Positions 9,604 through 18,265 of a stretch of 64,000 nucleotides of DNA are shown here, piece by piece. Every line of letters begins with the position of its first letter. Position 1 is the stretch's first letter. Both the position numbers and the translations under genes were made by a program. The DNA is from Methylomagnum ishizawai (GTDB taxonomy: Bacteria > Pseudomonadota > Gammaproteobacteria > Methylococcales > Methylococcaceae), in contig NZ_AP019783.1 of the NCBI RefSeq assembly GCF_019670005.1, positions 1,570,501 through 1,634,500 on the forward strand. The letters run 5' to 3'. The notes under the pieces are model-generated. The model ran no database searches and had not been told where the DNA came from. It worked only from the letters and a program-made list of their open reading frames with translations.

Positions 9604-11250
9604 TTATTGTTTCGGCAGCACCACGATATTCGCCGAATCGCACGCCGCCGCCGCTTGCTTCGTGGGTTTCGCGCAGACTTTCAACACGCCCTGGGTCGTC
9701 ACATGGGCCTTGGCGGGTTTCCATGCCAGTTGGCCCTTCTTGTTGGGGATGGTTTTGAGGCGCTTGAACCGCGCCCCGCCGTTCTTGGAGAACTTGACGG
9801 TGACGCTACGCTTGCCATCGATCTGCTGGGTGGTCCAGGAGAGGGTTTGTTTCTCGCCTTGCCGCCAAGTGCCGGGGGCGTCCAAGTTCAGCGATGGGCT
9901 ACCCGTGGGGGTTGGTGTTGGGGTTGGTGTTGGGGTGGGGGTGGGCGTTGGCGATGCGCCCGCATCCAGCCGGGCCAGGCCCAGGTCGTTCGTGCCGCCA
10001 TAGACGCCTCCCGAGATCACGGCCTTGCCATCCCCGGTCAGGGCCAAACTCCGGCCCAGGGCCATCGCGCCGCCGAAACCGATCAAAGCCTTGCCGCCCT
10101 GGCCGAAGCCGGTGTCCGGTGCGCCATGGGCGTCGAGCCGGTAGACCGCGAAATCGCTTGGGTTGCCGGTGCCGCCGACCAGTAATTGCCCGGAGGCCGT
10201 CACGGCCACGTCATGGCAAGCACCGTCGCCGCCGCTGAATATCCCGCCGCTGCCGAAGCCGGTGTCCAGCGCCCCATCCTTGCCATAGCGGACGACCGCG
10301 CAGGTTTCGGTGTAGGGCTGGACCAGGGATTGGCCACGGTTGCCGGCCACCAGGATGGCGTCGTCCGCTTGCACCGTAACGCCATAGGCATGGATGTATT
10401 GGTCGCCGAAATCGCCTATCACCCAGCCATTCTGGCCGAAGCCGCCATCCACCGAGCCGTCGGTGTTGAAGCGGGCGATGGCGATGGCTTCCCCGTTGGC
10501 GGCGGTTTTTTGGAAGCCTGCGACCACGATCTTGTCGCCGCTTTGTAATGCTACCCCGAGGCCGTTCTGTTCCACGCCCCCGAAGTCGGCGGAAACCGTT
10601 CCGCCCTTGCCGAAGCTGGTGTCCGGGCTGCCATCGGGTAGGAAGCGGGCCAGCGCGAAGTCGCCGCCATCGCCGGTTTGCAGGCGTCCGGCCACGACGA
10701 TTTTGCCGTCGCTTTGCACCGCGAGTCCGCTGCCCTCGGCGAAAGCGCCCGTTCCGAACGAGGCCACGGCCAGGCCGTTGTCGCCGAAGCTGGTGTCCAG
10801 GGAGCCATCGGCATTATGGCGGGATACCACCATGCGGCTGGTGTTGTTGGCGCTGGTGGCGCTGCCCGCGGTCAGGATTTTGCCATCCGCCAGGATTTTC
10901 ACGGCCCTGGCCCCGTCGTAGACCTCGCCGTAATCGACCGTGGTTTTGCCGCCGGTACCGAAGCCCGCGTCCAAACCGCCATCGGCGTTGTAGCGCACCA
11001 GCAGGGCATCCGCGTTGGAGAACGCCGCGTCTTGCAGTGTGCCGGCTTGTACGATTTTGCCGTCGGCTTGCACCGCGACATCGGCGGCGTCCGCCGACGC
11101 GGGGCTGAACGAGGTCAGTACTTTGCCGTCCGTGCCGAAGCCGGGGTCCAGGTCGCCGGGAGCCGCCGCCGCCAGCGCGGAGACCAGGGCCAGGCCGAGG
11201 GCGGTGGTGTGGACATGGGTTTTGGAAGCGGGATGTTGTTTCTTGTTCAT
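9604..11250 (-). CDS. Secreted delta-60 repeat protein with a Thr-Pro linker
   Basis: A 548-residue protein with an N-terminal export signal (hydrophobic core about residues 16-30 ending in ALAAAAPG). Residues about 31-425 are tandem delta-60 repeats of the form GDLDPGFGTDGKV...AVQADGKIVQAG...LVRYNADG, which usually form beta-propeller-like structures in secreted or surface proteins. A (TP)n linker at about 433-448 joins them to a C-terminal beta-rich domain (SLNLDAPGTWRQGEKQTLSW onward) with two cysteines. No catalytic motif is seen and the ligand is unknown. It stands alone, convergent with speA. Confidence 0.8.
   Translation of the reverse strand: MNKKQHPASKTHVHTTALGLALVSALAAAAPGDLDPGFGTDGKVLTSFSPASADAADVAVQADGKIVQAGTLQDAAFSNADALLVRYNADGGLDAGFGTGGKTTVDYGEVYDGARAVKILADGKILTAGSATSANNTSRMVVSRHNADGSLDTSFGDNGLAVASFGTGAFAEGSGLAVQSDGKIVVAGRLQTGDGGDFALARFLPDGSPDTSFGKGGTVSADFGGVEQNGLGVALQSGDKIVVAGFQKTAANGEAIAIARFNTDGSVDGGFGQNGWVIGDFGDQYIHAYGVTVQADDAILVAGNRGQSLVQPYTETCAVVRYGKDGALDTGFGSGGIFSGGDGACHDVAVTASGQLLVGGTGNPSDFAVYRLDAHGAPDTGFGQGGKALIGFGGAMALGRSLALTGDGKAVISGGVYGGTNDLGLARLDAGASPTPTPTPTPTPTPTPTGSPSLNLDAPGTWRQGEKQTLSWTTQQIDGKRSVTVKFSKNGGARFKRLKTIPNKKGQLAWKPAKAHVTTQGVLKVCAKPTKQAAAACDSANIVVLPKQ
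9907..9951. repeat. GTTGGT/GTTGGG microsatellite encoding a (TP)n linker
   Basis: Short tandem hexamers inside the delta-60 gene encode alternating Thr-Pro on the minus strand. The repeat is in frame, so gain or loss of a six-base unit only changes linker length. Confidence 0.7.
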
Positions 11251-11413
11251 GGTTGGGAATGGAGGCAGTGGGATGGGACCGTTTGGGCGCGGCTGGGAGA
11301 CCGGAGGGGGTCGCTGGATCGCCCGGTGGCGCTAAGGGTAGAGGGGGACTCTCGCCGGATCAACCCGGCCCAAGGCGACAACCCTGCGGATATCCAGGGC
11401 GGAGGCTCGTGCG

Positions 11414-11923
11414 TCAGCGCTTTTGACCGCCCAGCGTGCCCCGGTCGGTCCCATACGGATAGCCGGGCGCGGGCTGCCCCTGGCCGGGCGGATTCGGCAG
11501 GACCGGCGGCACCGGGCGCACCGGATAGCCATAACCCGGCCAGAACCCGCCCGGATAATAGACCGGCGGGACGGTTTGCGGTTGATTCTGCCATTGTTGT
11601 TGCTCGGCCATGCGGCGCTGGGCCTCGGCCTGGATTTCGGCGGCGCGGGCCGCTTCCTCCTGGGCGCGGATCAGGCGCTCCCGGTCTTCCCGTTCTTGCG
11701 CCTGGCGTTCCTGTTCCTCTTGTTCGAGCTTCCGCGTTTGCAGGCGGGCGACTTCCGCCGGGTCGGGCTGGATGACCTTGAGGTCCATTTCTTCGCAGTA
11801 GAGGCCAGGTTCGTCGGTGAAATAAACGGGTTTGCCCGCTTCCTCGCAACGGTAGACCGGATTGGCCTGGACCGTCGGCACGATGGACAGGGCGGCGGCG
11901 ATGAGGGCGGGCTTGGCTGGCAT
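11414..11923 (-). CDS. DUF4124-type exported protein
   Basis: A 169-residue protein beginning with a short export signal (about 1-20) followed by NPVYRCEEAGKPVYFTDEPG, the pattern of DUF4124 domains. A highly charged Glu/Gln/Arg helix (about 55-110, likely coiled coil) and a Pro/Gly/Tyr-rich tail (PPVYYPGGFWPGYGYP) follow. The two cysteines of the DUF4124 part may form a disulfide in the periplasm. Function is unknown. It is an isolated gene between two accessory genes on the same strand. Confidence 0.72.
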   Translation of the reverse strand: MPAKPALIAAALSIVPTVQANPVYRCEEAGKPVYFTDEPGLYCEEMDLKVIQPDPAEVARLQTRKLEQEEQERQAQEREDRERLIRAQEEAARAAEIQAEAQRRMAEQQQWQNQPQTVPPVYYPGGFWPGYGYPVRPVPPVLPNPPGQGQPAPGYPYGTDRGTLGGQKR

Positions 11924-12082
11924 GGGCGTGGCTCCTGGCGGATGGAGGGGGCTGTTCGCGGCCCGCGCCGCCTGGGTTCTGGCGCGGCAGCCGGGATAAT
12001 TTGGCGGCGCTTCCCTGAAGCCGTGCTGAACGGCGCGGGCCGCGCCCTGGGCCGGGAACGCCGTTCCGGCCTGCCGTGGGAG

Positions 12083-12868
12083 TCAGGCGGGATGGTTCGG
12101 CTGGATGATCGAAAACACCGCGCCCTGCGGGTCGCGCAGCACGGCGAAGCGGCCCACCTCCGGGATATCGGTCGGCGGGACGCAGGCCGCCGCGCCCAGT
12201 GCCACGGCCCGCGTGGCGCTGGCATCGCAATCGGCCACGGCGAAGTAGACGGACCAATTCGGCGGCATCGCCCCCCATTCCGGCTGGATCGCCATCATCC
12301 CGCCGTTCACCGCCCCGCCCGTGCCGAAACAAGTGTAATCCAATCCGTCCGGGGCCATGGGCGCGGTCTTGGCTTCCCAACCGAACAGGCCGGTGTAGAA
12401 CGCCCCGGCGGCGGCGGGATCGTGGGTGAGCAGTTCGTTCCAGCACAGGCTGCCGGCTTGGTTGACCACATCGGCCCCGGCATGGTCGCGGGGTTCCCAA
12501 ATCGCCAGCGCCGCGCCGGTCGGGTCCACGACCATGGCCATGCGCCCGGCCTGGAAAATATCCATCGGCGGCATGGGTACTTGTCCGCCCAGCGCCAGGG
12601 CGCGCTCGGCGCTGGCGTCGGCGCTTTCCACGTTGACATAGGGTTTCCAGTACCCGGCGTCCGGTTGGTCCTTGCAGAGCCGGAACAGGGCGCAAACCCG
12701 TTTTCCGTCCAATAGGCACATGGTGTAGTGGCTGTCCTCCCCGGTGGGGATGTCCACGAAGGCCCAGCCGAAGAGCCCGGCGTAGAAGGCTTTGGCGGCG
12801 GCGGGGTCGGGGGTGGCGAGGTCGGCCCAGCTGAAATGGCCGGGGGCGTAGGGGGGATTCGCGTTCAT
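12083..12868 (-). CDS. Two-domain VOC (glyoxalase-fold) protein
   Basis: Two tandem vicinal-oxygen-chelate domains: about 1-125 (GHFSWADLATPDPAAAKAFY ... LAIWEP) and about 130-261 (SLCWNELLTHDPAAAGAFYT ... GAVFSIIQP). Each starts with the usual strand and the AFYxGLFGW helix. This arrangement is seen in small-molecule-modifying or resistance proteins of the VOC superfamily, but the substrate cannot be read from sequence. The ATG at 12868 was chosen because the alignment to both half-domains begins there; a longer frame starts at 12901. Confidence 0.82.
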   Translation of the reverse strand: MNANPPYAPGHFSWADLATPDPAAAKAFYAGLFGWAFVDIPTGEDSHYTMCLLDGKRVCALFRLCKDQPDAGYWKPYVNVESADASAERALALGGQVPMPPMDIFQAGRMAMVVDPTGAALAIWEPRDHAGADVVNQAGSLCWNELLTHDPAAAGAFYTGLFGWEAKTAPMAPDGLDYTCFGTGGAVNGGMMAIQPEWGAMPPNWSVYFAVADCDASATRAVALGAAACVPPTDIPEVGRFAVLRDPQGAVFSIIQPNHPA

Positions 12869-12973
12869 GGGGGTTGTCTCTATCGGATAGGGGATTGCCA
12901 TTCTTGGTCGGCATTATGACGGCCATGCCGGGTTTCCCGCCGCCGACCCCGACATATTTGCGGTCCCGGTCGG

Positions 12974-13906
12974 CTAGGGTTGCCGCGCCTCGCCGGAATT
13001 GGGGTCGATCATCAGCCCGGAACTGTCCACCGCCTCGAAGGCGTCGCCCTTGACGCCGCCCAGGAGGTGCAGGAGGTCGTTGTCCCAGCGCGGGTCCGGC
13101 ACGCCGGTCACATACCAGTCCGAGCCGTTGTCGGCCAAGATCAGGCCATAGCGCTTCATCGCGGTCAGGAGCACCTGGGCTTGCGGCGGATAGCCGCTGA
13201 TATCGTAGCCGCGCTTGAGCCGGAACCTGAGTCCCATGGGCGGGAGGCTGGGGTCGTCCGGGGCGCTGGTCTGGTGGCGGGCGGGCCAGACATGGCCGCG
13301 GGTGATATGGGCGGTGAAGCGCAGGGCGTGTTTGATCGCGCCTTTCGCCACCTCGTCGTAACGCGCCAGCCCCGGTAGGATGGGCAGGCCCGCCGCGTCG
13401 GCGGAGGTCCAGCCGTCCGGGCGGAGTGGGTTGCCGCCCAGGTTGAAGATCGCCCCCGAACCCGCCCGCCAGGCCCCGGCGGCGGTTTTCCGGGTGTTCC
13501 AGGTTTCGTAGAGCAGGCAGCTATCGCGGTCCAGGATCAGCATATGGTGGTCGCCGGGGTATTCGAGCTTGGGTTTGGCCGGGATGGGGTAGGGGCCGGG
13601 GTCGCTCTCGCCATTTTCTTGGAAGCTGATGGCCACCGGCGCTTGGGTCGCCCGCACCACGTTGTAGGGGATGCCGATGGGGCCGCCGTCCCAGTTGCCC
13701 GCGCCGAAATCCATGTGGAGGCCGGTGGTCCGGCCCAGGGTGTCGATGTATTGCTTGGACAGGGGATGGACCGGCAGTTTGTCGATGCGGGTGTTCCAGA
13801 TGTTATTGGCGGGGAGCATCGGGCAGCCGCCCAGGCTGGGACCGGCGGTCGCCGTGCCGGAGGTTAGCAAAGCGCCGACCAGGACGAATGGGGATAGGCG
13901 GGGCAT
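12974..13906 (-). CDS. Secreted protein of unknown function
   Basis: A 310-residue protein with an N-terminal export signal (about 1-22, cleavage likely after TATAG). The mature part starts with a cysteine and an ANNIWNTRIDKLPVHPLS block, and contains HHMLILDRDSCLLYETWNT and, later, HALRFTAHITRGHVWPARH, with several His, Asp and Asn that could build an active site or sugar-binding surface. I recognise conserved-looking blocks but no named family, so no enzymatic function is assigned. It stands alone between two VOC-fold genes. Confidence 0.7.
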   Translation of the reverse strand: MPRLSPFVLVGALLTSGTATAGPSLGGCPMLPANNIWNTRIDKLPVHPLSKQYIDTLGRTTGLHMDFGAGNWDGGPIGIPYNVVRATQAPVAISFQENGESDPGPYPIPAKPKLEYPGDHHMLILDRDSCLLYETWNTRKTAAGAWRAGSGAIFNLGGNPLRPDGWTSADAAGLPILPGLARYDEVAKGAIKHALRFTAHITRGHVWPARHQTSAPDDPSLPPMGLRFRLKRGYDISGYPPQAQVLLTAMKRYGLILADNGSDWYVTGVPDPRWDNDLLHLLGGVKGDAFEAVDSSGLMIDPNSGEARQP

Positions 13907-14060
13907 GGTGTTTCTCCGAAGTGGATAGGAAAGCCGCGGAGTTTAGGTGGCCCGCGCTGGGGAGTTCGGGATCGACTTCCCAAATCCGGCAGGGAAGCGT
14001 AGTAGGATATTCGGTGGAAGCCGTTTCATCCTTCATCCAACCCCAATCGAGGAGCCCACC

Positions 14061-14525
14061 ATGATCCATCATTTTTCCCTGGCCGCCCGCGATCCCCAAC
14101 GGGTCGCCGGGGTGCTGGCCGAAGTCATCGGCGGCCAAGTGTTCGATTTCAGCCCGTTTCCGGGCAGCCGTATCGTGATCGCGGACGACGGGCACGGCAC
14201 GGCGATCGAGGTTTATCCGCTGGGTTTGGAACTGGCTCCTGGCGAAGGTTCCGATCCGGTCCATAGCATCGACAATCCCGGCCCTTCCGATTTCACCGCG
14301 ACCCATGCCGCCCTTTCGGTGGCCTTGGACGAGGCGGCGCTGTTGGGGATCGCCCATCGGGAGGGTTGGCGGGCGGTGGTCTGCGCCCGGACGGTGGCGT
14401 TCCGGGTGGTCGAGTTCTGGCTGGAAAACCGGGTGATGCTCGAATTCCTGACGCCGGAGATGGCGCGGGATTATTTGCGGGCGATAGCGCCGGATAATTT
14501 TGAGCGGGCGAGGCGGGAAGCGTAG
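14061..14525 (+). CDS. Small VOC-fold-like protein
   Basis: A 154-residue protein starting MIHHFSLAARDPQRVAGVLAE, the usual opening strand-helix of a single glyoxalase/VOC domain, and ending its second half-motif in VEFWLENRVMLEFLTPE. Metal ligands are not certain. GAGG lies seven bases before the ATG at 14061, which decides the start over the longer frame from 13947. The gene ends 20 bases before the convergent HNH gene. Substrate unknown. Confidence 0.65.
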   Translation: MIHHFSLAARDPQRVAGVLAEVIGGQVFDFSPFPGSRIVIADDGHGTAIEVYPLGLELAPGEGSDPVHSIDNPGPSDFTATHAALSVALDEAALLGIAHREGWRAVVCARTVAFRVVEFWLENRVMLEFLTPEMARDYLRAIAPDNFERARREA

Positions 14526-14544
14526 GATCAAACCCTCCAGGCTT

Positions 14545-15291
14545 TTATCGATTTATCGAAAAATCCGCCATGCATTTTTCCCAGATGAGTGGGTGTTGTT
14601 CACGCAAATCCTTGAAAGGGGGATGATGCTGTCCGGTTCCTATAAATATCCAGCCTAGTAGGCCATGCTCATCGTCGGCGGATAAGGATTCGAGCAGGTG
14701 GCTGGCGGAAAACGATGGGTTTTCCAGGAAATTATCGACAATGCGCGAAAGCCTACGCAGCGTCTTCAAATATCCAGCCTCGAGCGCTTCCCGCCGATCC
14801 AAATGTAGGGTTTCCACGGTTTTCTCGCCTTTTGGCGACCAGGCATTGATCCGGGGATCGAACCGCGCCTTGATATGGCCAGTTTCAGGGATGAAATCCA
14901 GGTGTTCCCAAGGTTCTTCCTTGGTGGGGTCGATCAAGAGCGGACGTTTTCCATCGGTAGGGAAACGATTGCCTTTCAGCCGCCCGCACTCGGTGCAACA
15001 TAACAACAGGTTCCGCCAGCGGAACATCCGTTTATGGTGGAGGGCTTTGGGCCTGAAATGCTCGATATCCGAGCCGTGCGAATCCAAGCAATACATGCAG
15101 CGTTCGCGGGAGCCCATCATTTTTTGAAGGGTTTTTAGCACCGCTTGCATGGTTTGGGTTTTCCGGGCGCTTTTCCATTCCTTTTCAATATCCAATACCC
15201 CAGCTTCGGCTTTACGGTTGGTATTTTTTTGGCACCGGCCCAAATACGCCACGGCCTTTTTGCCTAAAGGCAGGCGTTTCACACGCCGCAT
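14545..15291 (-). CDS. HNH endonuclease of a Septu-like (PtuB-like) defence pair
   Basis: A 248-residue protein with an HNH nuclease core bound by zinc: CMYC (Cys65, Cys68), the catalytic DIEHFRPK (His78), CTEC (Cys99, Cys102) and Asn108. These proteins are commonly paired with an ABC-type AAA ATPase; in Septu systems PtuB is the nuclease effector. Here the ATG follows the ATPase stop after three bases, so the two are translationally linked. The gene is noticeably more AT-rich than its neighbours, consistent with acquisition by transfer. Defence activity is inferred from architecture only. Confidence 0.82.
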   Translation of the reverse strand: MRRVKRLPLGKKAVAYLGRCQKNTNRKAEAGVLDIEKEWKSARKTQTMQAVLKTLQKMMGSRERCMYCLDSHGSDIEHFRPKALHHKRMFRWRNLLLCCTECGRLKGNRFPTDGKRPLLIDPTKEEPWEHLDFIPETGHIKARFDPRINAWSPKGEKTVETLHLDRREALEAGYLKTLRRLSRIVDNFLENPSFSASHLLESLSADDEHGLLGWIFIGTGQHHPPFKDLREQHPLIWEKCMADFSINR

Positions 15292-15294
15292 GGT

Positions 15295-16593
15295 TTATAG
15301 TTCCTCGGGATTCTTGGCGAATATTTCGAGTTGCTTGAACCGGCTTTCTTCTTCCTTGGTGAAGCTTCCGCCGCCACGCTTTTTGGCTTGCAACTTGGAA
15401 TACTCAGCCCGGTTTTCGACCACACGGGGCGAGCGGGTATTTTTTAGATTGAATGCCGGACTAAGTAGAATCGTATCGGGCCTGGATATAACCACTTTTT
15501 GATATTCTTCGGGGGTTAAGGCGCGTGGCCGTTCGTCGTTGCCCGGTTCCGGCAGGACGAAGAGCCCATTGGGGTCCGCCGCTTGGCAAATCAATGGGCT
15601 ATGGCTGGTGACGAGGAATTGGATATTCGGAAAATGCCGGGTCAGCCAAAAACCGATTTCCCGTTGCCATTCCGGGTGCAGATGGGCGTCGATTTCGTCT
15701 ATTAAAACCACGCCGCTGCGCTTGATGATAACCTTGCCGTCGATTGTATCGAATAAACCATCGCTGCCATATTTGTTGATTAAATGCCGGACTATATCGG
15801 CCAGCAAGGCCAAGGCGGCACGATAACCATCGCTCATTTCGCTCCAGGCCAACCTGATCCCGTTTCTATCCTTAAGCCATAATCCATCTGAATCGACCCG
15901 ATCCGCGCTGATTTGATTGGGCATCAAATCATCGTTGAGCAGTTGCAGCAACAATTCCAATTGCGCCTTTTCCGCCGCCTTGTTTTCCAGTGCCTTGTGG
16001 TTCAGGTTCCTGAGCCATAGATCGACTTCGACTAAAGAAGCTGCTTCTTGAAACAAAGTGACAAAACGCTCGGTCATGGGGGCGACCATTTGCCTTGCCG
16101 CGTCCGACGAAGCACCGAATACCCTGCGGAAAGGTCCGTAACCGCAGCAAAACCAGCCTTTGGCGTCCAATGACCATATACTGCGTTGAGGGGCAGAGTA
16201 ATTTTTAGGTTTCTTTTCAGGAATGGCGGTTTGCAGCAACGGCTCTTTTCCTCCATTTTCCAATAAGATTTTGGCGGGGAATTTTATCGGAGGATTCCTG
16301 CCCGGGTCGGAGATGGCGTCATCATCCGGGCAACGGACGACTTCGAGTTGGATGGAAGCTTCTTCATCGTTGGCACCTTCACGAATCCAGCGATGAAAAC
16401 TGGGTTGTAAAGCCCTGGCGGTATCCTTCCCGGTCAGGCCGATGGCGATGGCTTTGAGCAGCGTGCTTTTCCCGGAACCATTATCCCCAGTGAATACGGT
16501 CCAGCCAGCATAGCGTCCGCCATCTCGGGTCAGGTCGAAATCCAATTCCGTGAAGCCACGGATGTTCTTTAAGGTGATCCGGCTGATATACAT
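15295..16593 (-). CDS. AAA/ABC-type ATPase of a Septu-like (PtuA-like) defence pair
   Basis: A 432-residue ATPase of the SMC/RecF-like AAA group. Walker A is GDNGSGKS (residues 36-43), the signature-like segment is EMSDGYRAALALLADI, Walker B is GVVLIDEIDAHLHPEWQ and the switch histidine is in VTSHSPLI. The N-terminal YISRITLKNIRGFTELDFDL is the usual opening of overcoming-lysogenisation-type and PtuA-type ATPases. No TOPRIM nuclease domain follows, so it is not an OLD protein; nuclease activity is supplied by the adjacent HNH gene. AGG sits eight bases before the ATG at 16593. No reverse transcriptase is present, so it is not a retron with PtuAB effectors. Confidence 0.82.
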   Translation of the reverse strand: MYISRITLKNIRGFTELDFDLTRDGGRYAGWTVFTGDNGSGKSTLLKAIAIGLTGKDTARALQPSFHRWIREGANDEEASIQLEVVRCPDDDAISDPGRNPPIKFPAKILLENGGKEPLLQTAIPEKKPKNYSAPQRSIWSLDAKGWFCCGYGPFRRVFGASSDAARQMVAPMTERFVTLFQEAASLVEVDLWLRNLNHKALENKAAEKAQLELLLQLLNDDLMPNQISADRVDSDGLWLKDRNGIRLAWSEMSDGYRAALALLADIVRHLINKYGSDGLFDTIDGKVIIKRSGVVLIDEIDAHLHPEWQREIGFWLTRHFPNIQFLVTSHSPLICQAADPNGLFVLPEPGNDERPRALTPEEYQKVVISRPDTILLSPAFNLKNTRSPRVVENRAEYSKLQAKKRGGGSFTKEEESRFKQLEIFAKNPEEL

Positions 16594-16628
16594 AATCGCC
16601 TGGGTGGATAAGGGTTAGCGTGGTGGGT

Positions 16629-16664
16629 TTTCCCGCCATTACTGGTGTGTGGAATGGCGGGAAA
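16629..16664. terminator. 12-bp inverted repeat between the defence pair and aldehyde dehydrogenase
   Basis: TTTCCCGCCATT (16629-16640) and AATGGCGGGAAA (16653-16664) form a perfect 12-bp stem with a 12-base loop. On the minus strand it lies ten bases after the dehydrogenase stop, so it may end that transcript and insulate the defence genes. Confidence 0.5.
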
Positions 16665-16673
16665 TCCAAGATT

Positions 16674-18134
16674 TTATAAAGCCACCGTCACCGTCTTGAC
16701 CTCGATATAATTCTCCAAGGCATAGCTGCCCAATTCCCGCCCGATCCCCGACATCTTGAACCCGCCGAACGGCGCGGCGGCGTCGAACACGTCATAGCAA
16801 TTCACCCACACCGTCCCGGCCTTCAACTCGGCGGCGAGGCGGTGGGCCTTGCCGATATCCCGCGTCCACACGGCGGCGGCGAGGCCGTACAGCGTGCAAT
16901 TACCGCGGGCGATCACCTCGTCCACATCCTTGAACGGAATCACCGACAGCACCGGCCCGAAGATTTCCTCTTGTGCAATGGTCATCCCGTCGTCCACATC
17001 GGCGAACACCGTCGGCTCGATGAAATAACCGCGCTCGCCGACCCGCCCGCCGCCGCGCACCAACTTCGCGCCCTGCTCCCGGCCCGTTTGGATATAACCC
17101 ATGATCTTGTCGAATTGCTCCTGGCTGACCTGCGGGCCTTGGGTGGTGTTGGGATCGAAGGGGTTGCCCACGATTTGCCGGGCGGTGCGGGTGGCGACCC
17201 GCTCCACGAATTCGTCGTAGACCTTCTGTTCCACGAACAGCCGCGAACCCGCGCAGCAGCATTGCCCTTGGTTGAAGAACAGCCCGAAGAACGCGCCCTC
17301 GACGGCGGCATCCAGGTCGCTGTCGGCGAACACGATGTTCGGGCTTTTGCCGCCGAGTTCCAGGGTGACGCGCTTCAAGTTGGAGCGGGCGGCGGCCTGC
17401 ATGATGATCTTGCCGACCTCGGTCGAGCCGGTGAACGCCACCTTGTCGATGTCCATGTGTTCGGCGATGGCCGCGCCCGCCGTCGGCCCGAAGCCGGAAA
17501 TCAGGTTGATGACCCCCGGCGGGAAGCCCGCTTCCATGGCTAATTCGCCCATCCGCAGCGCCGACAGCGGCGTCTGTTCGGCGGTCTTCATCACGATGGT
17601 GCAACCCGCCGCCAGCGCCGGACCCCATTTCCAAGCCAGCATCAACAGCGGGAAATTCCAGGGGATGATCTGTCCCACCACGCCCACCGGCTCGTGCCGG
17701 GTATAGGTGAAGTGGTTGCCGCGGATGGGGATGGTCTTGCCTTCCAGCTTGTCGGCCCAACCGGCGTAATAGCGCAGGCAATCGATGGCCAGGGGCAGGT
17801 CGGCATTGCGGCTGTCACGGATGGGCTTGCCGTTGTCCAGGGTTTCCAGCGCGGCCAGTTCGTCGATGTGTCGCTCCATCAGATCGGCCAGCCGGTACAT
17901 GAGGCGTCCGCGTTCGCGGGCGTCCATCTTGCGCCACGGGCCTTTTTCGAAGGCGTGGCGGGCGGCTGCGACGGCGCGGTCCACGTCGGCCTTGTCGCCC
18001 TCGGCCACGCGGGCGATGACTTCGCCGGTGGCGGGATTCAGGGTCTCGAAGGTCTTGCCGCTGGCGGCGTCCTGCCAGACGCCATCGATCAAGAGTTGGG
18101 TTTGGCGGATGGCTACGGGATTTGGAGTGTTCAT
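16674..18134 (-). CDS. NAD(P)-dependent aldehyde dehydrogenase
   Basis: A 486-residue enzyme of the ALDH superfamily that oxidises an aldehyde to the acid. Visible motifs are the substrate/cofactor segment [20 protein letters not shown], the NAD site [10 protein letters not shown], the general base in [11 protein letters not shown] and the catalytic cysteine in [13 protein letters not shown], with [11 protein letters not shown] and [15 protein letters not shown] near the end. The sequence looks closest to the broad ALDH1/2 class (acetaldehyde, betaine aldehyde and related), but specificity cannot be fixed. The ATG at 18134 matches the family start. It diverges from the Ycf46-like ATPase gene. 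Confidence 0.93.
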   Translation of the reverse strand: MNTPNPVAIRQTQLLIDGVWQDAASGKTFETLNPATGEVIARVAEGDKADVDRAVAAARHAFEKGPWRKMDARERGRLMYRLADLMERHIDELAALETLDNGKPIRDSRNADLPLAIDCLRYYAGWADKLEGKTIPIRGNHFTYTRHEPVGVVGQIIPWNFPLLMLAWKWGPALAAGCTIVMKTAEQTPLSALRMGELAMEAGFPPGVINLISGFGPTAGAAIAEHMDIDKVAFTGSTEVGKIIMQAAARSNLKRVTLELGGKSPNIVFADSDLDAAVEGAFFGLFFNQGQCCCAGSRLFVEQKVYDEFVERVATRTARQIVGNPFDPNTTQGPQVSQEQFDKIMGYIQTGREQGAKLVRGGGRVGERGYFIEPTVFADVDDGMTIAQEEIFGPVLSVIPFKDVDEVIARGNCTLYGLAAAVWTRDIGKAHRLAAELKAGTVWVNCYDVFDAAAPFGGFKMSGIGRELGSYALENYIEVKTVTVAL

Positions 18135-18265
18135 AGCTGACTCGCTGGGGCTTGGGTTGTAAGCGGCGGGCTGGGTGTCCCGCTCTGTCCGGGCCGCGAT
18201 TTTTTTTACAAGCGCGGCCCTCGAATCTGAGAGCATATAGCGTCCCACGCCATTCGGAAATCGCC

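Noticed and set aside
15295-16593. OLD-family nuclease (Gabija-like GajA)
   Set aside because: No TOPRIM domain follows the ATPase, and the partner is HNH, not a UvrD-like helicase.
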